Program-made: the position numbers and the translations under genes
The notes under the pieces: generated by a model
What the model was told of the DNA's origin: nothing
Databases searched by the model: none
The model's input: only the letters and a program-made list of their open reading frames with translations
Shown: positions 26,151-35,392 of the stretch, piece by piece
How positions within the stretch are numbered: the stretch's first letter is position 1
How the letters are laid out: the number at the start of each line of letters is the position of its first letter
From: PALSA-1353 sp050012375
Lineage (GTDB): Bacteria > Planctomycetota > Phycisphaerae > Tepidisphaerales > Tepidisphaeraceae
Direction of reading: 5' to 3'
Assembly: GCA_050012375.1 (NCBI GenBank)
Contig: JBEKHH010000021.1
Location: 1-64,000, forward strand
DNA: 64,000 nt

Positions 26151-28085
26151 TCACTCCGCTTTGAACTCCAGGTTGTCCATCACGGCGCTGGCGCTGAAGC
26201 GAACCTCGGCAATCGGAGTTCCCGCCGGCACCTCGAACGCCAACCACACGTCCACCGGCCGTCCTTTGCCCGGCTCGAAGGGTTGGAGGTGATTCTGGTC
26301 GTCGAAATTCATCTGGTAGTTGCAAACGAAGTAACGCTGGGCGCGCACCTGCACCCTGGCCCATGCGCCCACGCATTTGTAGGTATGCCCGGTCGCATCC
26401 GCCAGGGCGAAATCCGACAACCGCTTGCTCCATGCCCACATTTCGCTTGCCGATCCCGTCGTCGGCGCCATGCAATGCACTTGCACCAGGACGTTGTTCG
26501 GACGCACCGCCAACTCCTGGATATTGTCATCGATCGGCGTGCCCAGTTGTTTGATGGGCGTGTCGCTGGTAACGCCGAGGCGCTGCCACTGCCGATGCAC
26601 CAATTCCCCGCTCACGCCGCTGGATAGTTGGACCGTCCCGCTGTCGTTGCCCGTCCCGGCGTTAATCGGCGCGGCCAACTTGTTGGAAGTTTTGATATCC
26701 ACATAGCTCAACCCCGACTCCCCCAGGACGCGCCCGCCGACCGCGCCGACATTTTCGCCCGACGACGGATTCTGCGAATTCTCGGCAGCGGTCGGAGCCG
26801 CGCCGCCGCTCCAGATCCCTTCGGTCTTGTCCAGCGCGGTCTTCACCCCCGCCTTGCGAAGCAGAGGGGTCTTGTCCCGATTGGGCGGCGGCCCGTATTC
26901 CACCGTCTTGCCCGACAGATCGACGATGCTGTAGCGCTTGAATTCGACGAAGGACCCCTGGGGCAGGTGAAACGGCGGTTTGGATTCCTCGCCGCTCATC
27001 ACGTGATCGCGATCGACGACGAAAACAAAATCGAGCGTGCGCGACCCCGCGGCCATTTCCGAAAAGAGAAAATCGTCCGGCCTGCACGCCACCGCCACGC
27101 CTTTCCCGTCCAGCGTCGCCACGGGATGGTAATCCTTGAACGGGGCGCTGTTTTCCGGCTGGCCGGCAACCAGCCTCACCGCGCCCGCCGAAAACCGCAG
27201 AAGGTTGTCGCTCTCATCGGCCAGGTCCTTGCCAAGCAGCGTCATCCTTACGATCAGGACAATCTGGTCCGGCTCGGTCTTGACCGTCGTATCCGCCAGC
27301 GCCATGTCGCCGCGCATCTCGTGAGCCTCGCCGTCAATCTGCGGCAGCGACATCGAAGGCTGAAGCGTATAAACGCCGCTGACATCGACGGCGTGATTCT
27401 GCTCCGTCGTCACCGCGGAATGCCGCGCGCCGGTTTGAATCCCCAGCCGCTGGGCATACAACTCGTCCAGCAAATCCGGATGCACCGCGGTGAAGGACTG
27501 ATCCGTCCCCAAAGAACCCTGGCCTGCCACCTTGTTTTCAAGGCCCACGACGAGATCGTCCTGCCTGAACCACAGATGGTCGGCACTCTCGGGATCCAAT
27601 TTATCGGCGGTGACAACGTCGTTGAGGACAGTGTCCTGCATCTGGCCGAAGCGGCCCATGTACTGGCCGGTTTTGTCGGCGGTGTCAAACCGGGAATACA
27701 TGGCGACGGTGGTTCCGAAGGGCAAAGCATCGGCGGCGACCGCCAAGACTCCCGTGCTGAGGAGTCCGGCAAGAATCCCCATCACCGCCGCCCCGACTTT
27801 TTCCACAATGAACGGCATGCGAATGTTGCCGGGAACGAGTGAATCGCAGATCAGCCGCGGCACGAAATAGGTTACGGCGAAAAGCACGACCAGGGAGATC
27901 GAGGCGGCCTGGTCGTAAAACTTGATGTTGAACAGCAGCGGAGCGACCTGCTCGTACCAGCCCAGCGCCACGACCGCGGCGACGGCGGTGAGGATCGCGG
28001 AAATGGCGGCGGAGAGGAACCCCTGCAGGTACTGGAAAAACGCCACGATCAGGCAAAGTGCGAAAAGGATTAAGCTCAAAACCAT
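26151..28085 (-). CDS. CvpA-like membrane protein with large extracytoplasmic domain
   Basis: 644 residues. The first 125 contain four hydrophobic segments in CvpA style (FALCLIVAFFQYLQGFLSAA, GAAVMGILAGLLSTGVLAV). After this comes a beta-rich domain of about 500 residues (QIVLIVRMTLLGKDLADES, YFVCNYQMNFDD). Classical CvpA is 160 residues, so this is a fusion-like form. It is third in a same-strand cluster after a small membrane protein and a GspE-like protein. A role in envelope assembly or secretion is inferred from that company only. Confidence 0.6.
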   Translation of the reverse strand: MVLSLILFALCLIVAFFQYLQGFLSAAISAILTAVAAVVALGWYEQVAPLLFNIKFYDQAASISLVVLFAVTYFVPRLICDSLVPGNIRMPFIVEKVGAAVMGILAGLLSTGVLAVAADALPFGTTVAMYSRFDTADKTGQYMGRFGQMQDTVLNDVVTADKLDPESADHLWFRQDDLVVGLENKVAGQGSLGTDQSFTAVHPDLLDELYAQRLGIQTGARHSAVTTEQNHAVDVSGVYTLQPSMSLPQIDGEAHEMRGDMALADTTVKTEPDQIVLIVRMTLLGKDLADESDNLLRFSAGAVRLVAGQPENSAPFKDYHPVATLDGKGVAVACRPDDFLFSEMAAGSRTLDFVFVVDRDHVMSGEESKPPFHLPQGSFVEFKRYSIVDLSGKTVEYGPPPNRDKTPLLRKAGVKTALDKTEGIWSGGAAPTAAENSQNPSSGENVGAVGGRVLGESGLSYVDIKTSNKLAAPINAGTGNDSGTVQLSSGVSGELVHRQWQRLGVTSDTPIKQLGTPIDDNIQELAVRPNNVLVQVHCMAPTTGSASEMWAWSKRLSDFALADATGHTYKCVGAWARVQVRAQRYFVCNYQMNFDDQNHLQPFEPGKGRPVDVWLAFEVPAGTPIAEVRFSASAVMDNLEFKAE

Positions 28086-28137
28086 AACTTAACTCGCTGA
28101 ATGTCGTTTTAGCCGCGCGCCGAGGAGCCGCCGCGCT

Positions 28138-29919
28138 TTACGGCCCGGCGGGCCGAGGCTGCGGCGAGCGCCCGCGCGCCGGAGGAGCGTTGCCCCGAGG
28201 CGGCGCGCCGCCGCGCGGAGGCGCACTGCCGGAGGGGGCGGGGGGTGAACCGCCCCGCGGCCCAGACGCCGAACGCCCCGATTCCGAATCGTGCTTCAGC
28301 ACCCGAAGCACTTCCTCCACGCTTGTCTCACCCGCCTGCACCTGCGCTAGCGCGACTTCCTGCAACAGCCGGCCACGCTGCTTTCGCTGGGCCTGCTTGA
28401 TCTGGTTGTCCGCTCCACCCGATTTGATCACGCTGCGAATCTCGTCGTCGATGATCATCACCTCGTAAATCCCGAACCGCCCGCGGAATGCCAAATCATT
28501 GCAGAACGTGCAGGGAACCACGTTGCCTTTTGCGTCGCGCATCGGTTCCTTGCGGGCTTGATACAGTTTGCCCACCACGTCGGGGTTCATGTTGAGCTTC
28601 TTCAGCGTGGTGGGATCGGGCGTGTATCCAACCTTGCAAGCCGAGCAAAGACGCCGCACCAGCCGGCCCACCACGATCATCTTCAGGTTCTTCATCGCCA
28701 GGGCATCGTCACCGACGAGCTTGCGCCATTGCTTGAGCGCATCCAGGGTGCTGCCGGCCCGCATTCCGACGTAAACCCGCCGCGGATCGGCGGAAAATTT
28801 CGCCAGGTCCATGGCGCTGCGCGACTCTTCCAGCGAGGTGACCATGAGGACGTCCGGTTCCTGGCTGACGACCCAGTTGACGACCTTGGCCTCCTCGGCC
28901 GGCGAGGCATTGGCGGCCAGCGCGTTCTGGGTGACGCCCTCCATATCAACTTCCGGGGCGCGCTCGATGGTGTGGACGTGAAACAAAAACGCATCGTGGT
29001 CCCGGAGCATGGCGTAACACAGGCTCGTCAGCCCCTGCCCCCGCGGAGCGCCGAGCAAAACCAGCCCGCCCCCCTCCCGATTCGCCCGAATCGTCGCAAG
29101 CTGCTCTTCGCTGAACCCCATCGCGTCCAGTTTGAAATCCTGCCGTTCCTTCGGATTGGTGATCAGCTTGACCGATTCTCCCGCGGTGCTGCCGAGCGAC
29201 GTGATCTGAATCGTATATTTCTTCCCGTCCATCAGGGCTCGAAAAGTGCCCGTCTGGGGCTTGCGCCGCTCGTTCATGTCCAATTGCGCCATATGCTTCA
29301 GGTATTGAACAGCGGCCCCGGCGTGATTTCGGTCCATCGCCTCACCGTTATATTTCATCCCATCCACGTAGTAGCTGACGGCCGGAGGCTCCCCGGCGAT
29401 CAGATCAAGATGCTCCGCCCCAAGGCGTAGCGGCTTGGTCAGGAACAACTGGGCCGATTCGTATTGAAGAAACTCCGGGGTATCGGCGGCCGGCGGCGGC
29501 TCGGCCGCGCCGTTGGTGTCCATGATCAGCACCTGGCCCACGGCAGCTTTGACTTGCTTCTTCTTCCCCGTTTTTGTCAGGCCGCTCCACCAGTCGCTGA
29601 ACTGCGTCGTCAAGTCGCCAAGCCCGATGGTGCGCGACCGCATGGCGAGATAGGCGACGATGTCCGCGCCAAACAGCCCACCCAGGACGCCCATCGCCAG
29701 CCCAAACCCCGGCAATAAAAAAAATAAGAGGTAACCCCCCACAAACGCCGCCATCATTATGCTGTTGACCAGCTCGCGCGGCAGCCGCGCTTCCACCGCG
29801 TCCTTGTCAATCCATGTCAGCAGCTTCGCCCAGACGATCAGCAGAAGGAGGATGATCCCGGCCTTCCACGGGTTGACGTACCCCCCGGTTTGAATCGCGG
29901 CCAGAGCGGCTTGCGGCAT
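28138..29919 (-). CDS. GspE/PilB-like protein lacking the nucleotide-binding residues (pseudo-ATPase)
   Basis: 593 residues from ATG 29919, set by GAGGAG five bases upstream. N-terminal hydrophobic segments at about 19-37, 54-69 and 73-92 replace the usual GspE N-domain. The core keeps the GspE plan: the Asp-box region TIERAPEVD, the zinc-type cysteines C425, C428, C470 and C473 (CSAC, CTFC), and RGRFGIYEVM. But the P-loop is GAPRGQGLTS (290-299), with no lysine, the Walker B region reads PDVLMVTSLEE, and the His-box lacks histidine. The Pro/Gly/Arg-rich tail is disordered. It is probably a scaffold rather than a motor. Confidence 0.75.
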   Translation of the reverse strand: MPQAALAAIQTGGYVNPWKAGIILLLLIVWAKLLTWIDKDAVEARLPRELVNSIMMAAFVGGYLLFFLLPGFGLAMGVLGGLFGADIVAYLAMRSRTIGLGDLTTQFSDWWSGLTKTGKKKQVKAAVGQVLIMDTNGAAEPPPAADTPEFLQYESAQLFLTKPLRLGAEHLDLIAGEPPAVSYYVDGMKYNGEAMDRNHAGAAVQYLKHMAQLDMNERRKPQTGTFRALMDGKKYTIQITSLGSTAGESVKLITNPKERQDFKLDAMGFSEEQLATIRANREGGGLVLLGAPRGQGLTSLCYAMLRDHDAFLFHVHTIERAPEVDMEGVTQNALAANASPAEEAKVVNWVVSQEPDVLMVTSLEESRSAMDLAKFSADPRRVYVGMRAGSTLDALKQWRKLVGDDALAMKNLKMIVVGRLVRRLCSACKVGYTPDPTTLKKLNMNPDVVGKLYQARKEPMRDAKGNVVPCTFCNDLAFRGRFGIYEVMIIDDEIRSVIKSGGADNQIKQAQRKQRGRLLQEVALAQVQAGETSVEEVLRVLKHDSESGRSASGPRGGSPPAPSGSAPPRGGAPPRGNAPPARGRSPQPRPAGP

Positions 29920-30035
29920 CGACACTCCTCGAACCAATATACTCATCTCGCGACACCGGCTCCGCCCGGCACGCTCACAAGCAGATTATTGTACGGCCAG
30001 AGGACGTTCAGTTCCAAACTCCGGTTGAAAACGTC

Positions 30036-30530
30036 CTACTCCAACGGCAACGGCCCGGCGGCATCCGGCTTGGCGGGGGCCGGCGGCGCAGCCGGCGGTT
30101 TACCAGCCGGATCATCAATCTTGAAAACCGTCGGCTCCTTCTCTTCCCGATCCACCCGGCGCTGGGCAGCCGCCTGGGCCGCTTGAATTTTCTTCTTGGC
30201 CTCGTCGCTCAGGGGAATGATGATTTCCTTTTCCGTTTCCCCGCGGCGAAGGACTTCGATCATGTCGCCGCCCAACTCGCGAAGCGTCAATCCACCCGTC
30301 GAAAGGATCAGCAGCGCAATGGCGACGATCTGGGTAAAAGCCGTCAGCACATAAAAGACGGCCCTGGGAGCGGGCGCGGTCTCCGGGAACATGTGCGCGA
30401 CCGCGTCGAAAAAAATAATCGCCAGCGCCGAGATCACCGCGGCGTAATACTGGTTCTTGTTTTTTACGAGCGAGGGAATCGCCAGACAAACGAAGATAAA
30501 CGCCACGACCGCGGCGGTCACGCCCTGCAT
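30036..30530 (-). CDS. Small membrane protein of the GspE-like cluster
   Basis: 164 residues from ATG 30530. Three or four membrane segments (AAVVAFIFVCLAIPSL, AVISALAIIFFDAVAHMF, AVFYVLTAFTQIVAIALLIL), then a charged helix (SDEAKKKIQAAQAAAQRRVDR) and a Pro/Ala-rich end. Not recognised. It starts 14 bases after the PMT-type glycosyltransferase stop on the same strand, so they are likely co-transcribed, and it is followed by the GspE-like gene. Confidence 0.62.
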   Translation of the reverse strand: MQGVTAAVVAFIFVCLAIPSLVKNKNQYYAAVISALAIIFFDAVAHMFPETAPAPRAVFYVLTAFTQIVAIALLILSTGGLTLRELGGDMIEVLRRGETEKEIIIPLSDEAKKKIQAAQAAAQRRVDREEKEPTVFKIDDPAGKPPAAPPAPAKPDAAGPLPLE

Positions 30531-30543
30531 GGATGGAAAGATA

Positions 30544-32466
30544 TCATTTCCCGCTGGTCGCAACCACCTCGAAGGCTTTGTCCGCCCAACTGATCGGAGT
30601 GGAATGGGGATCGAGCACAAGCATCGGATTGACGACGCGAACCAGAGTCCCAGCGCTCAACCCCGCCGGCGTCTCTTTGCCAGGTGGCAATAATACGACA
30701 TGCCAGCGAAACAGATTCACCGGCGGCAGGCAATAAGGCGCCGGCTCATTTGCGATGTAGAGGTTGTGCAACTCGCTTGAATCCGTCAGCCGCGCGCCGA
30801 TCTCCGCGGCAGCCCGCGTTCGCGAGTCATCCGGCAAGGAGTCTCGCCAAAATCCGCGCTCGTAGGCGAATGAATACAGGCAAGTGCAAGCCACAAGCAG
30901 CGCCCCCACAACCGCCCGGCCGGCGACGGGGCGTATTAAACGACCCGCAGCCAGGAAAGCCGCCAGCATGAGCGCCACGTCGGCGAACAACGCAAAGCGC
31001 GCGTACTCGCCCGGCTTGTTCCAGGCATACAACGTAAACTGCACGAACACCAGCGCCCCCATTGCACCGATCAACCAACCATGACGCCGCCACGCAATTG
31101 GCACGCCAATCACGCCGACAATTGCCAGGGGCCAGGACATTCCCAGCGCGACCAGTCGCGCGGCGTTGACGAAACTTGGCCACATCGGCCCCTGCGTGTA
31201 CATCGCGCGCGTGTTGGCAAAATTCGATTCCAGCAATTGCCGGTTATGAGCCAAATGAATGGCGACATACGGATTCGTGGCAAAATAAACCGCCGCTGCG
31301 ATGACAAACCCGACGAAGCAAACGGCCACGCCACGCCCCGCACGATCGCGCCGCATGCCGGACATCAAGGGCAGAATCACCAGACCCGCGATGCTCGAGA
31401 GGACCATCCCGGCAGCGGCCCCGCAGGCGATGGCTGTCCAGATGATCCATTTCCACCGCCCGGTCTCGACATACCTCCCCGCGGCCAGCACCGCCAGAAG
31501 CAAAATGGCCGTCCCGGCCAGATGCGGCTTGGCCTCATGAGCCAGGTCCACCACGACCGGCATGGAGACGAAGCAGATCGCCGCCGCGGCCGGCAGGAGC
31601 CATCCCCCCGCTCCCCGCCGCACGAGGGCGAAGACCGCCAGCAGTGCCACCAATCCCCACGCCGCCGAATACGCCCGCGCCAGGATGTAAAACCGCCCGA
31701 AAGCCTCGGGCGCATCAAGGTAATACGCCCGGTCGCCGCTGATCGTGACATAGTTGACGAGCCAAGCGGCCTTGAGGATCGCCCCGAGCGGATAAATCCA
31801 TAGCCCGCCATATTGATACAGCCTCGGATCAAAATCCATTTCCCCCGGATGCATCATCGCCAAGGCGCGGAAGGTGATCATTTCATCCGGCTGGTAGCTG
31901 TACAGCCGATACCGCCGCAAAATCCTGGCGCGGCTCACGGCATCCTGCTGCACGGCATCGGCCAGGCCCGGGAAATGCTTTTGGTTATATGCCTTGAGAT
32001 ATTCGCTGACGGCCCGCTGGGCATTGACGGCCCGGTCGCTGGCGGCGTCTTTCCTGGCATCGTCCTCGTTCGCCTGGCGGGCCTCGGCAAACCGGCGATC
32101 GGCCGCGTCGGTCGCCGCCACCAACTCGGCCAATTGCTTATCGCCTTGGCTTATCAGTTCTTCAACCGTGGCGCCGTGGCGGTTCTGGACGAGCGTCACG
32201 GGCCGCGAGCGGTCGCTGATGGGGTGGAGCGCCACGTCCGCGGCGAGGTTGCCGCTTTGGTCCCAATCCCCGGCCAGCCGGTCGATGCCGGCGCCGGTGA
32301 GGCGATAGGCGTTGGGTGAATTCGTCTCAGAGTCGGCTCCGGAGCCGAAGAGGATGGGATCAATCCGATGCGACGGCAAACCCCAATTGATCCCAAATGC
32401 GAAAATCCCAATCGACAAAAAGAGCAACCCCCCGATGACCAATCTCCGCGCGGTGGTTTCGCACAT
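30544..32466 (-). CDS. PMT-type membrane glycosyltransferase with long N-terminal periplasmic loop
   Basis: 640 residues. After a first membrane segment comes a long extracytoplasmic region (about 40-190) with a helical stretch. SYQPDEMITFRALAMM is an Asp-Glu motif like that of GT-C enzymes, followed by about ten membrane segments (LVALLAVFALVRR, GTAILLLAVLAAGRYVE, FVGFVIAAAVYFA). It differs from the 24-26 kb enzyme. Likely a glycosyltransferase or a relative that has lost activity; the donor is unknown. Confidence 0.65.
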   Translation of the reverse strand: MCETTARRLVIGGLLFLSIGIFAFGINWGLPSHRIDPILFGSGADSETNSPNAYRLTGAGIDRLAGDWDQSGNLAADVALHPISDRSRPVTLVQNRHGATVEELISQGDKQLAELVAATDAADRRFAEARQANEDDARKDAASDRAVNAQRAVSEYLKAYNQKHFPGLADAVQQDAVSRARILRRYRLYSYQPDEMITFRALAMMHPGEMDFDPRLYQYGGLWIYPLGAILKAAWLVNYVTISGDRAYYLDAPEAFGRFYILARAYSAAWGLVALLAVFALVRRGAGGWLLPAAAAICFVSMPVVVDLAHEAKPHLAGTAILLLAVLAAGRYVETGRWKWIIWTAIACGAAAGMVLSSIAGLVILPLMSGMRRDRAGRGVAVCFVGFVIAAAVYFATNPYVAIHLAHNRQLLESNFANTRAMYTQGPMWPSFVNAARLVALGMSWPLAIVGVIGVPIAWRRHGWLIGAMGALVFVQFTLYAWNKPGEYARFALFADVALMLAAFLAAGRLIRPVAGRAVVGALLVACTCLYSFAYERGFWRDSLPDDSRTRAAAEIGARLTDSSELHNLYIANEPAPYCLPPVNLFRWHVVLLPPGKETPAGLSAGTLVRVVNPMLVLDPHSTPISWADKAFEVVATSGK

Positions 32467-32686
32467 GTCGAGAAGAGTGTAGGGAAAAAAGGCGGCTTGA
32501 CCAATTTCCGTCGCTTCACTATTTTACCGGCCCGTTGACCTGCTTAGTGCCTCTCCCCGGCGATCGGGGAAGAGGGCGAGGGGGAAGATCGGATTGCCCT
32601 GTTCACAGGCCGGTTTTTGGAATGCTCCGACTTGCGGGCGAATTGACCTTGTGCAGAATATCACAAAGTCTCCCGCGGAGCGTTTG

Positions 32687-32896
32687 ATGGCCAAGCAGGA
32701 TGATAGCGGCTGGGGCAAAATGGCCTCGGCTGGATTGGAAGTGGCTGTCGGCGTCGGCCTGGGTGTGGCGGTCGGATATTGGATTGACAAGCGATGTCAT
32801 TCCGACCCCTGGGGCATCTTGATCGGGGCCGGCCTCGGATTCACCGCAGGCATGTACCTGCTGTTCAAGGACGCGATCAAAGCGAATAAGGACTGA
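32687..32896 (+). CDS. atpZ: AtpZ/AtpI-type protein of the ATP synthase operon
   Basis: 69 residues from ATG 32687, with GGAG six bases upstream. Two hydrophobic segments (LEVAVGVGLGVAVGYWID, ILIGAGLGFTAGMYLLF) match the AtpZ family, which sits at the head of many atp operons and is linked to Mg2+ or Ca2+ transport or synthase assembly. It is the first gene of the operon here. Confidence 0.8.
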   Translation: MAKQDDSGWGKMASAGLEVAVGVGLGVAVGYWIDKRCHSDPWGILIGAGLGFTAGMYLLFKDAIKANKD

Positions 32897-32925
32897 TTGG
32901 GCCGACGAAGCGTCGGAAAAGAAGC

Positions 32926-33321
32926 GTGAAATCATTGGCCGTCATGTTGCTTAGCATCGCGGGCATTATGGGCCTGATGTGCGCGGTTCTCGTCGCGGCG
33001 CGCATTGATGTGAATCCCGTTGAACCCGTTTCCGCCGCGTTTATCGGCGCGGCCTCCGCCGCAGTCGCGCTGATCCCCGTATCGCGCGGGCAGCATCGGG
33101 ACATGGTCTCGGTCTTGCAATGGGCGATGATCGGGACGGTTTTGCATCTGGTGACACAAGTGGCGCTGGCAACGGGGATGTTCCTATCGCACGTCGTCAG
33201 CGCTCGAGGCCCGTTTCTTATGTGGCTCCTCGCGGAGTATTGGGCCTCGCTGATTTGCCTGATCTGGCAATTGCGCCGGATCATTCTGTCAACGACGACC
33301 GTTGCGAAGGCGGGGGAATAG
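32926..33321 (+). CDS. AtpI-like membrane protein
   Basis: 131 residues with a GTG start at 32926 preceded by GAAAAGAAG. Four membrane segments (LLSIAGIMGLMCAVLVAA, AAFIGAASAAVALIPV, WAMIGTVLHLVTQVALATGMF and EYWASLICLIWQL) fit the AtpI/AtpR position and size. AtpI helps assemble the c-ring. The sequence is too divergent to name outright; the assignment comes mainly from its place between atpZ and atpB, where it ends two bases before atpB. Confidence 0.6.
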   Translation: MKSLAVMLLSIAGIMGLMCAVLVAARIDVNPVEPVSAAFIGAASAAVALIPVSRGQHRDMVSVLQWAMIGTVLHLVTQVALATGMFLSHVVSARGPFLMWLLAEYWASLICLIWQLRRIILSTTTVAKAGE

Positions 33322-33322
33322 C

Positions 33323-34444
33323 ATGCTGCCAATTCTCGCCGCCGCCGATCCGATGGAGCACGTGCTCCCCCACCCCGTCTTTGGAGAGCATTTGACATGG
33401 TTCACGAACCAGGGCCTGATGGCGTTGGTCGCGGGGGCGCTGATGCTGCTGATTTTTCCGCGGCTTTTTTCCCGGCCCGACACCTCGGCCCCGACCGGAG
33501 CCAAGAATTTCTTCGAGTCGATACTGGAGTTCCTCCGGATCGAAGTCTTCCGCCCGGCCCTGAAGGAGAACACGGATAAATTCGTCCCGTTTCTCTGGAC
33601 CGTCTTTTTCTTCATCGCATTCTGCAACCTGTTGGGATGTATTCCGTTTACCGAGTTCTTCGAGCTGATCACCCTGGGCCAGGTTCGCCATCTGGGGGGC
33701 ACGGCCACCGGCTCCATCAACACCACCGCGACGCTCGCGGTGTGCGCGTTCTTCTTCATACATTTTCACGGGCTGGATGTCATCGTGCGATCACTGATGG
33801 ATGGGAGCTATGGCCGGCATGGGCACGGCCCTCATCAGGAACACAGCAGCGACGGCTCTCCGCCCCACGAAGCGGCCCAAGACCTGGAGCACATGCGTGG
33901 CGAAGCGCTTCCGGCGGACGTCCCGGGCAATGCCGACGCCCTGGTCAATCCAACGCCGCATTATCAGGACGACGAATATCCTCGCGGCCGGCATGAACGA
34001 GCCGCGGTGGAATATGATGACCGCGAGCGGGCGAAAATGACGCTGGGCATGGCGCTGCTCCTGGCCGTGCCGCTCTATCTGTGGAACTTTGCGCCTCATC
34101 CGTTCCGACCGCAGGAGGGGGAATCCAGGTCCAAATGGTTCCTCGACGTTCCTTTCTTCCTGTTTTTGCTGGTTCTGGAAATCATTGGAGCGGCGATCAA
34201 GCCTTTCGCGCTGTGCATGCGTTTGTTCGCGAACATGGTCGCCGGCCACGTTGTGCTGGCCGTGCTGATCAGCCTGATCGTGGCCGCCCCAACGCTGATC
34301 GGCCAATTGGCGGTCGGCGTGCCGCTGGCGCTGTTGCATCTTTCGATCCAGTTTTTGGAGCTTTTTGTGTCGCTGTTGCAAGCATATATTTTTACGTTTT
34401 TGACGACCTTGTTCATCGCCAGCGCGGTAGCGCCTGAACATTAG
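33323..34444 (+). CDS. atpB: ATP synthase Fo subunit a
   Basis: 373 residues from ATG 33323. The essential arginine is R300 in KPFALCMRLFANMVAGH, facing the c-ring to move ions. A hydrophilic insert of about 85 residues (about 155-240) rich in His, Asp and Glu (GRHGHGPHQEHSS, YDDRERAK) splits the membrane domain after the third segment. Usual AtpB is about 240-290 residues. The insert is not shared by the standard enzyme. It is followed by atpE, atpF, atpH and atpA. Confidence 0.92.
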   Translation: MLPILAAADPMEHVLPHPVFGEHLTWFTNQGLMALVAGALMLLIFPRLFSRPDTSAPTGAKNFFESILEFLRIEVFRPALKENTDKFVPFLWTVFFFIAFCNLLGCIPFTEFFELITLGQVRHLGGTATGSINTTATLAVCAFFFIHFHGLDVIVRSLMDGSYGRHGHGPHQEHSSDGSPPHEAAQDLEHMRGEALPADVPGNADALVNPTPHYQDDEYPRGRHERAAVEYDDRERAKMTLGMALLLAVPLYLWNFAPHPFRPQEGESRSKWFLDVPFFLFLLVLEIIGAAIKPFALCMRLFANMVAGHVVLAVLISLIVAAPTLIGQLAVGVPLALLHLSIQFLELFVSLLQAYIFTFLTTLFIASAVAPEH

Positions 34445-34543
34445 AATTTTATAGCGGACCTCCCCGGTTCAGCCGACGACCGGGCCTTCCCAAACAAAAC
34501 GTCGGCAAATATTGGTCCGGGCAAAGCCCGCAAGGAGTTTGGA

Positions 34544-34816
34544 ATGACAGGCTTAATTGATGTAGTAGCGCAAGTGGCGCCGCTGATTTCCGACAAGGGA
34601 TTGGGCGTCGGCGGCGCGGCCATTGGAATGGGTCTGGCCGTCATCGGCGCCGGCCGCGGCATCGGACAAATTGGCGGTCAGGCATGCGAAGGCATCGCCC
34701 GGCAGCCGGAAGCCGCCGGACGCATCGGCACGAATATGCTGATCGCCGCGGCGCTGGTGGAAGGCGTGGCTTTTGCCGCCGTCGTCTTCGCCCTGGTGCT
34801 TGCCCTGAAACTGTGA
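34544..34816 (+). CDS. atpE: ATP synthase Fo subunit c
   Basis: 90 residues. Two hydrophobic helices are joined by the polar loop EGIARQPEAAGR. The ion-carrying residue is E73 in ALVEGVAFAAVV. The residue after it is Gly rather than Ser/Thr, and the usual sodium ligand set is incomplete, so proton coupling is more likely than sodium. This is inference. A CG-rich hairpin (CCGGGG/CCCCGG) lies at about 34824-34840 before atpF. Confidence 0.93.
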   Translation: MTGLIDVVAQVAPLISDKGLGVGGAAIGMGLAVIGAGRGIGQIGGQACEGIARQPEAAGRIGTNMLIAAALVEGVAFAAVVFALVLALKL

Positions 34817-34864
34817 TCCGCGCCCCGGGGCTTGCCCCGGCGGTCCTTTGCGAAAAGAGGCGTT

Positions 34865-35392
34865 GTGCTCACCTTAATCCCACTGGCTGAAGGCCAATTG
34901 CTGGACCTTAATCTGGGTTCGGCGCTCTGGGTGCTGGCGATCTTTATGGTCGTGGTGATCATTCTGTACCGGACGGCGTGGAAAAACGTGCTCGCCGGCC
35001 TCAAGGCTCGCGAGGAGCGCATCCGCAACGACATCGCCGATGCCGAATCGGCCCGCGTCAAGGCGGAAGCCACGCTCCGCCAATACGATGCCCGGCTCGG
35101 CGAGGCCGAGCAGAAAGTCCGCGGCATCCTGAATCAGGCCGCAACCGACGCGGAAAAGATCGCCACCGGCATCCGGATGAAGGCCCAGCAGGATGTCGAA
35201 GAGGCCAAGGAACACGCTACCCAGGAAATCGAGGCGGCCAAACATACGGCCCTGACCGAAATCTACGAGCAGACGGCGAACCTGGCCACCAGCATTGCCG
35301 AGAAGATCATTCGCCGAAATCTCAATCCCGACGATCAGCGCGAGCTGGTCAAGCAGAGCCTCGAGCAACTTCAAAACGTGGATCGAAACTGA
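34865..35392 (+). CDS. atpF: ATP synthase Fo subunit b
   Basis: 175 residues from GTG 34865, with AAGAGG upstream; a TTG at 34832 is less likely. One N-terminal membrane helix (VLAIFMVVVIILYRTAW) is followed by a long charged helix (KAREERIRNDIADAESARVK to EIYEQTANLATSIAEKIIRR). The helix forms the peripheral stalk that links Fo to delta. The stop overlaps the atpH start by one base (TGATG). Confidence 0.92.
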   Translation: MLTLIPLAEGQLLDLNLGSALWVLAIFMVVVIILYRTAWKNVLAGLKAREERIRNDIADAESARVKAEATLRQYDARLGEAEQKVRGILNQAATDAEKIATGIRMKAQQDVEEAKEHATQEIEAAKHTALTEIYEQTANLATSIAEKIIRRNLNPDDQRELVKQSLEQLQNVDRN

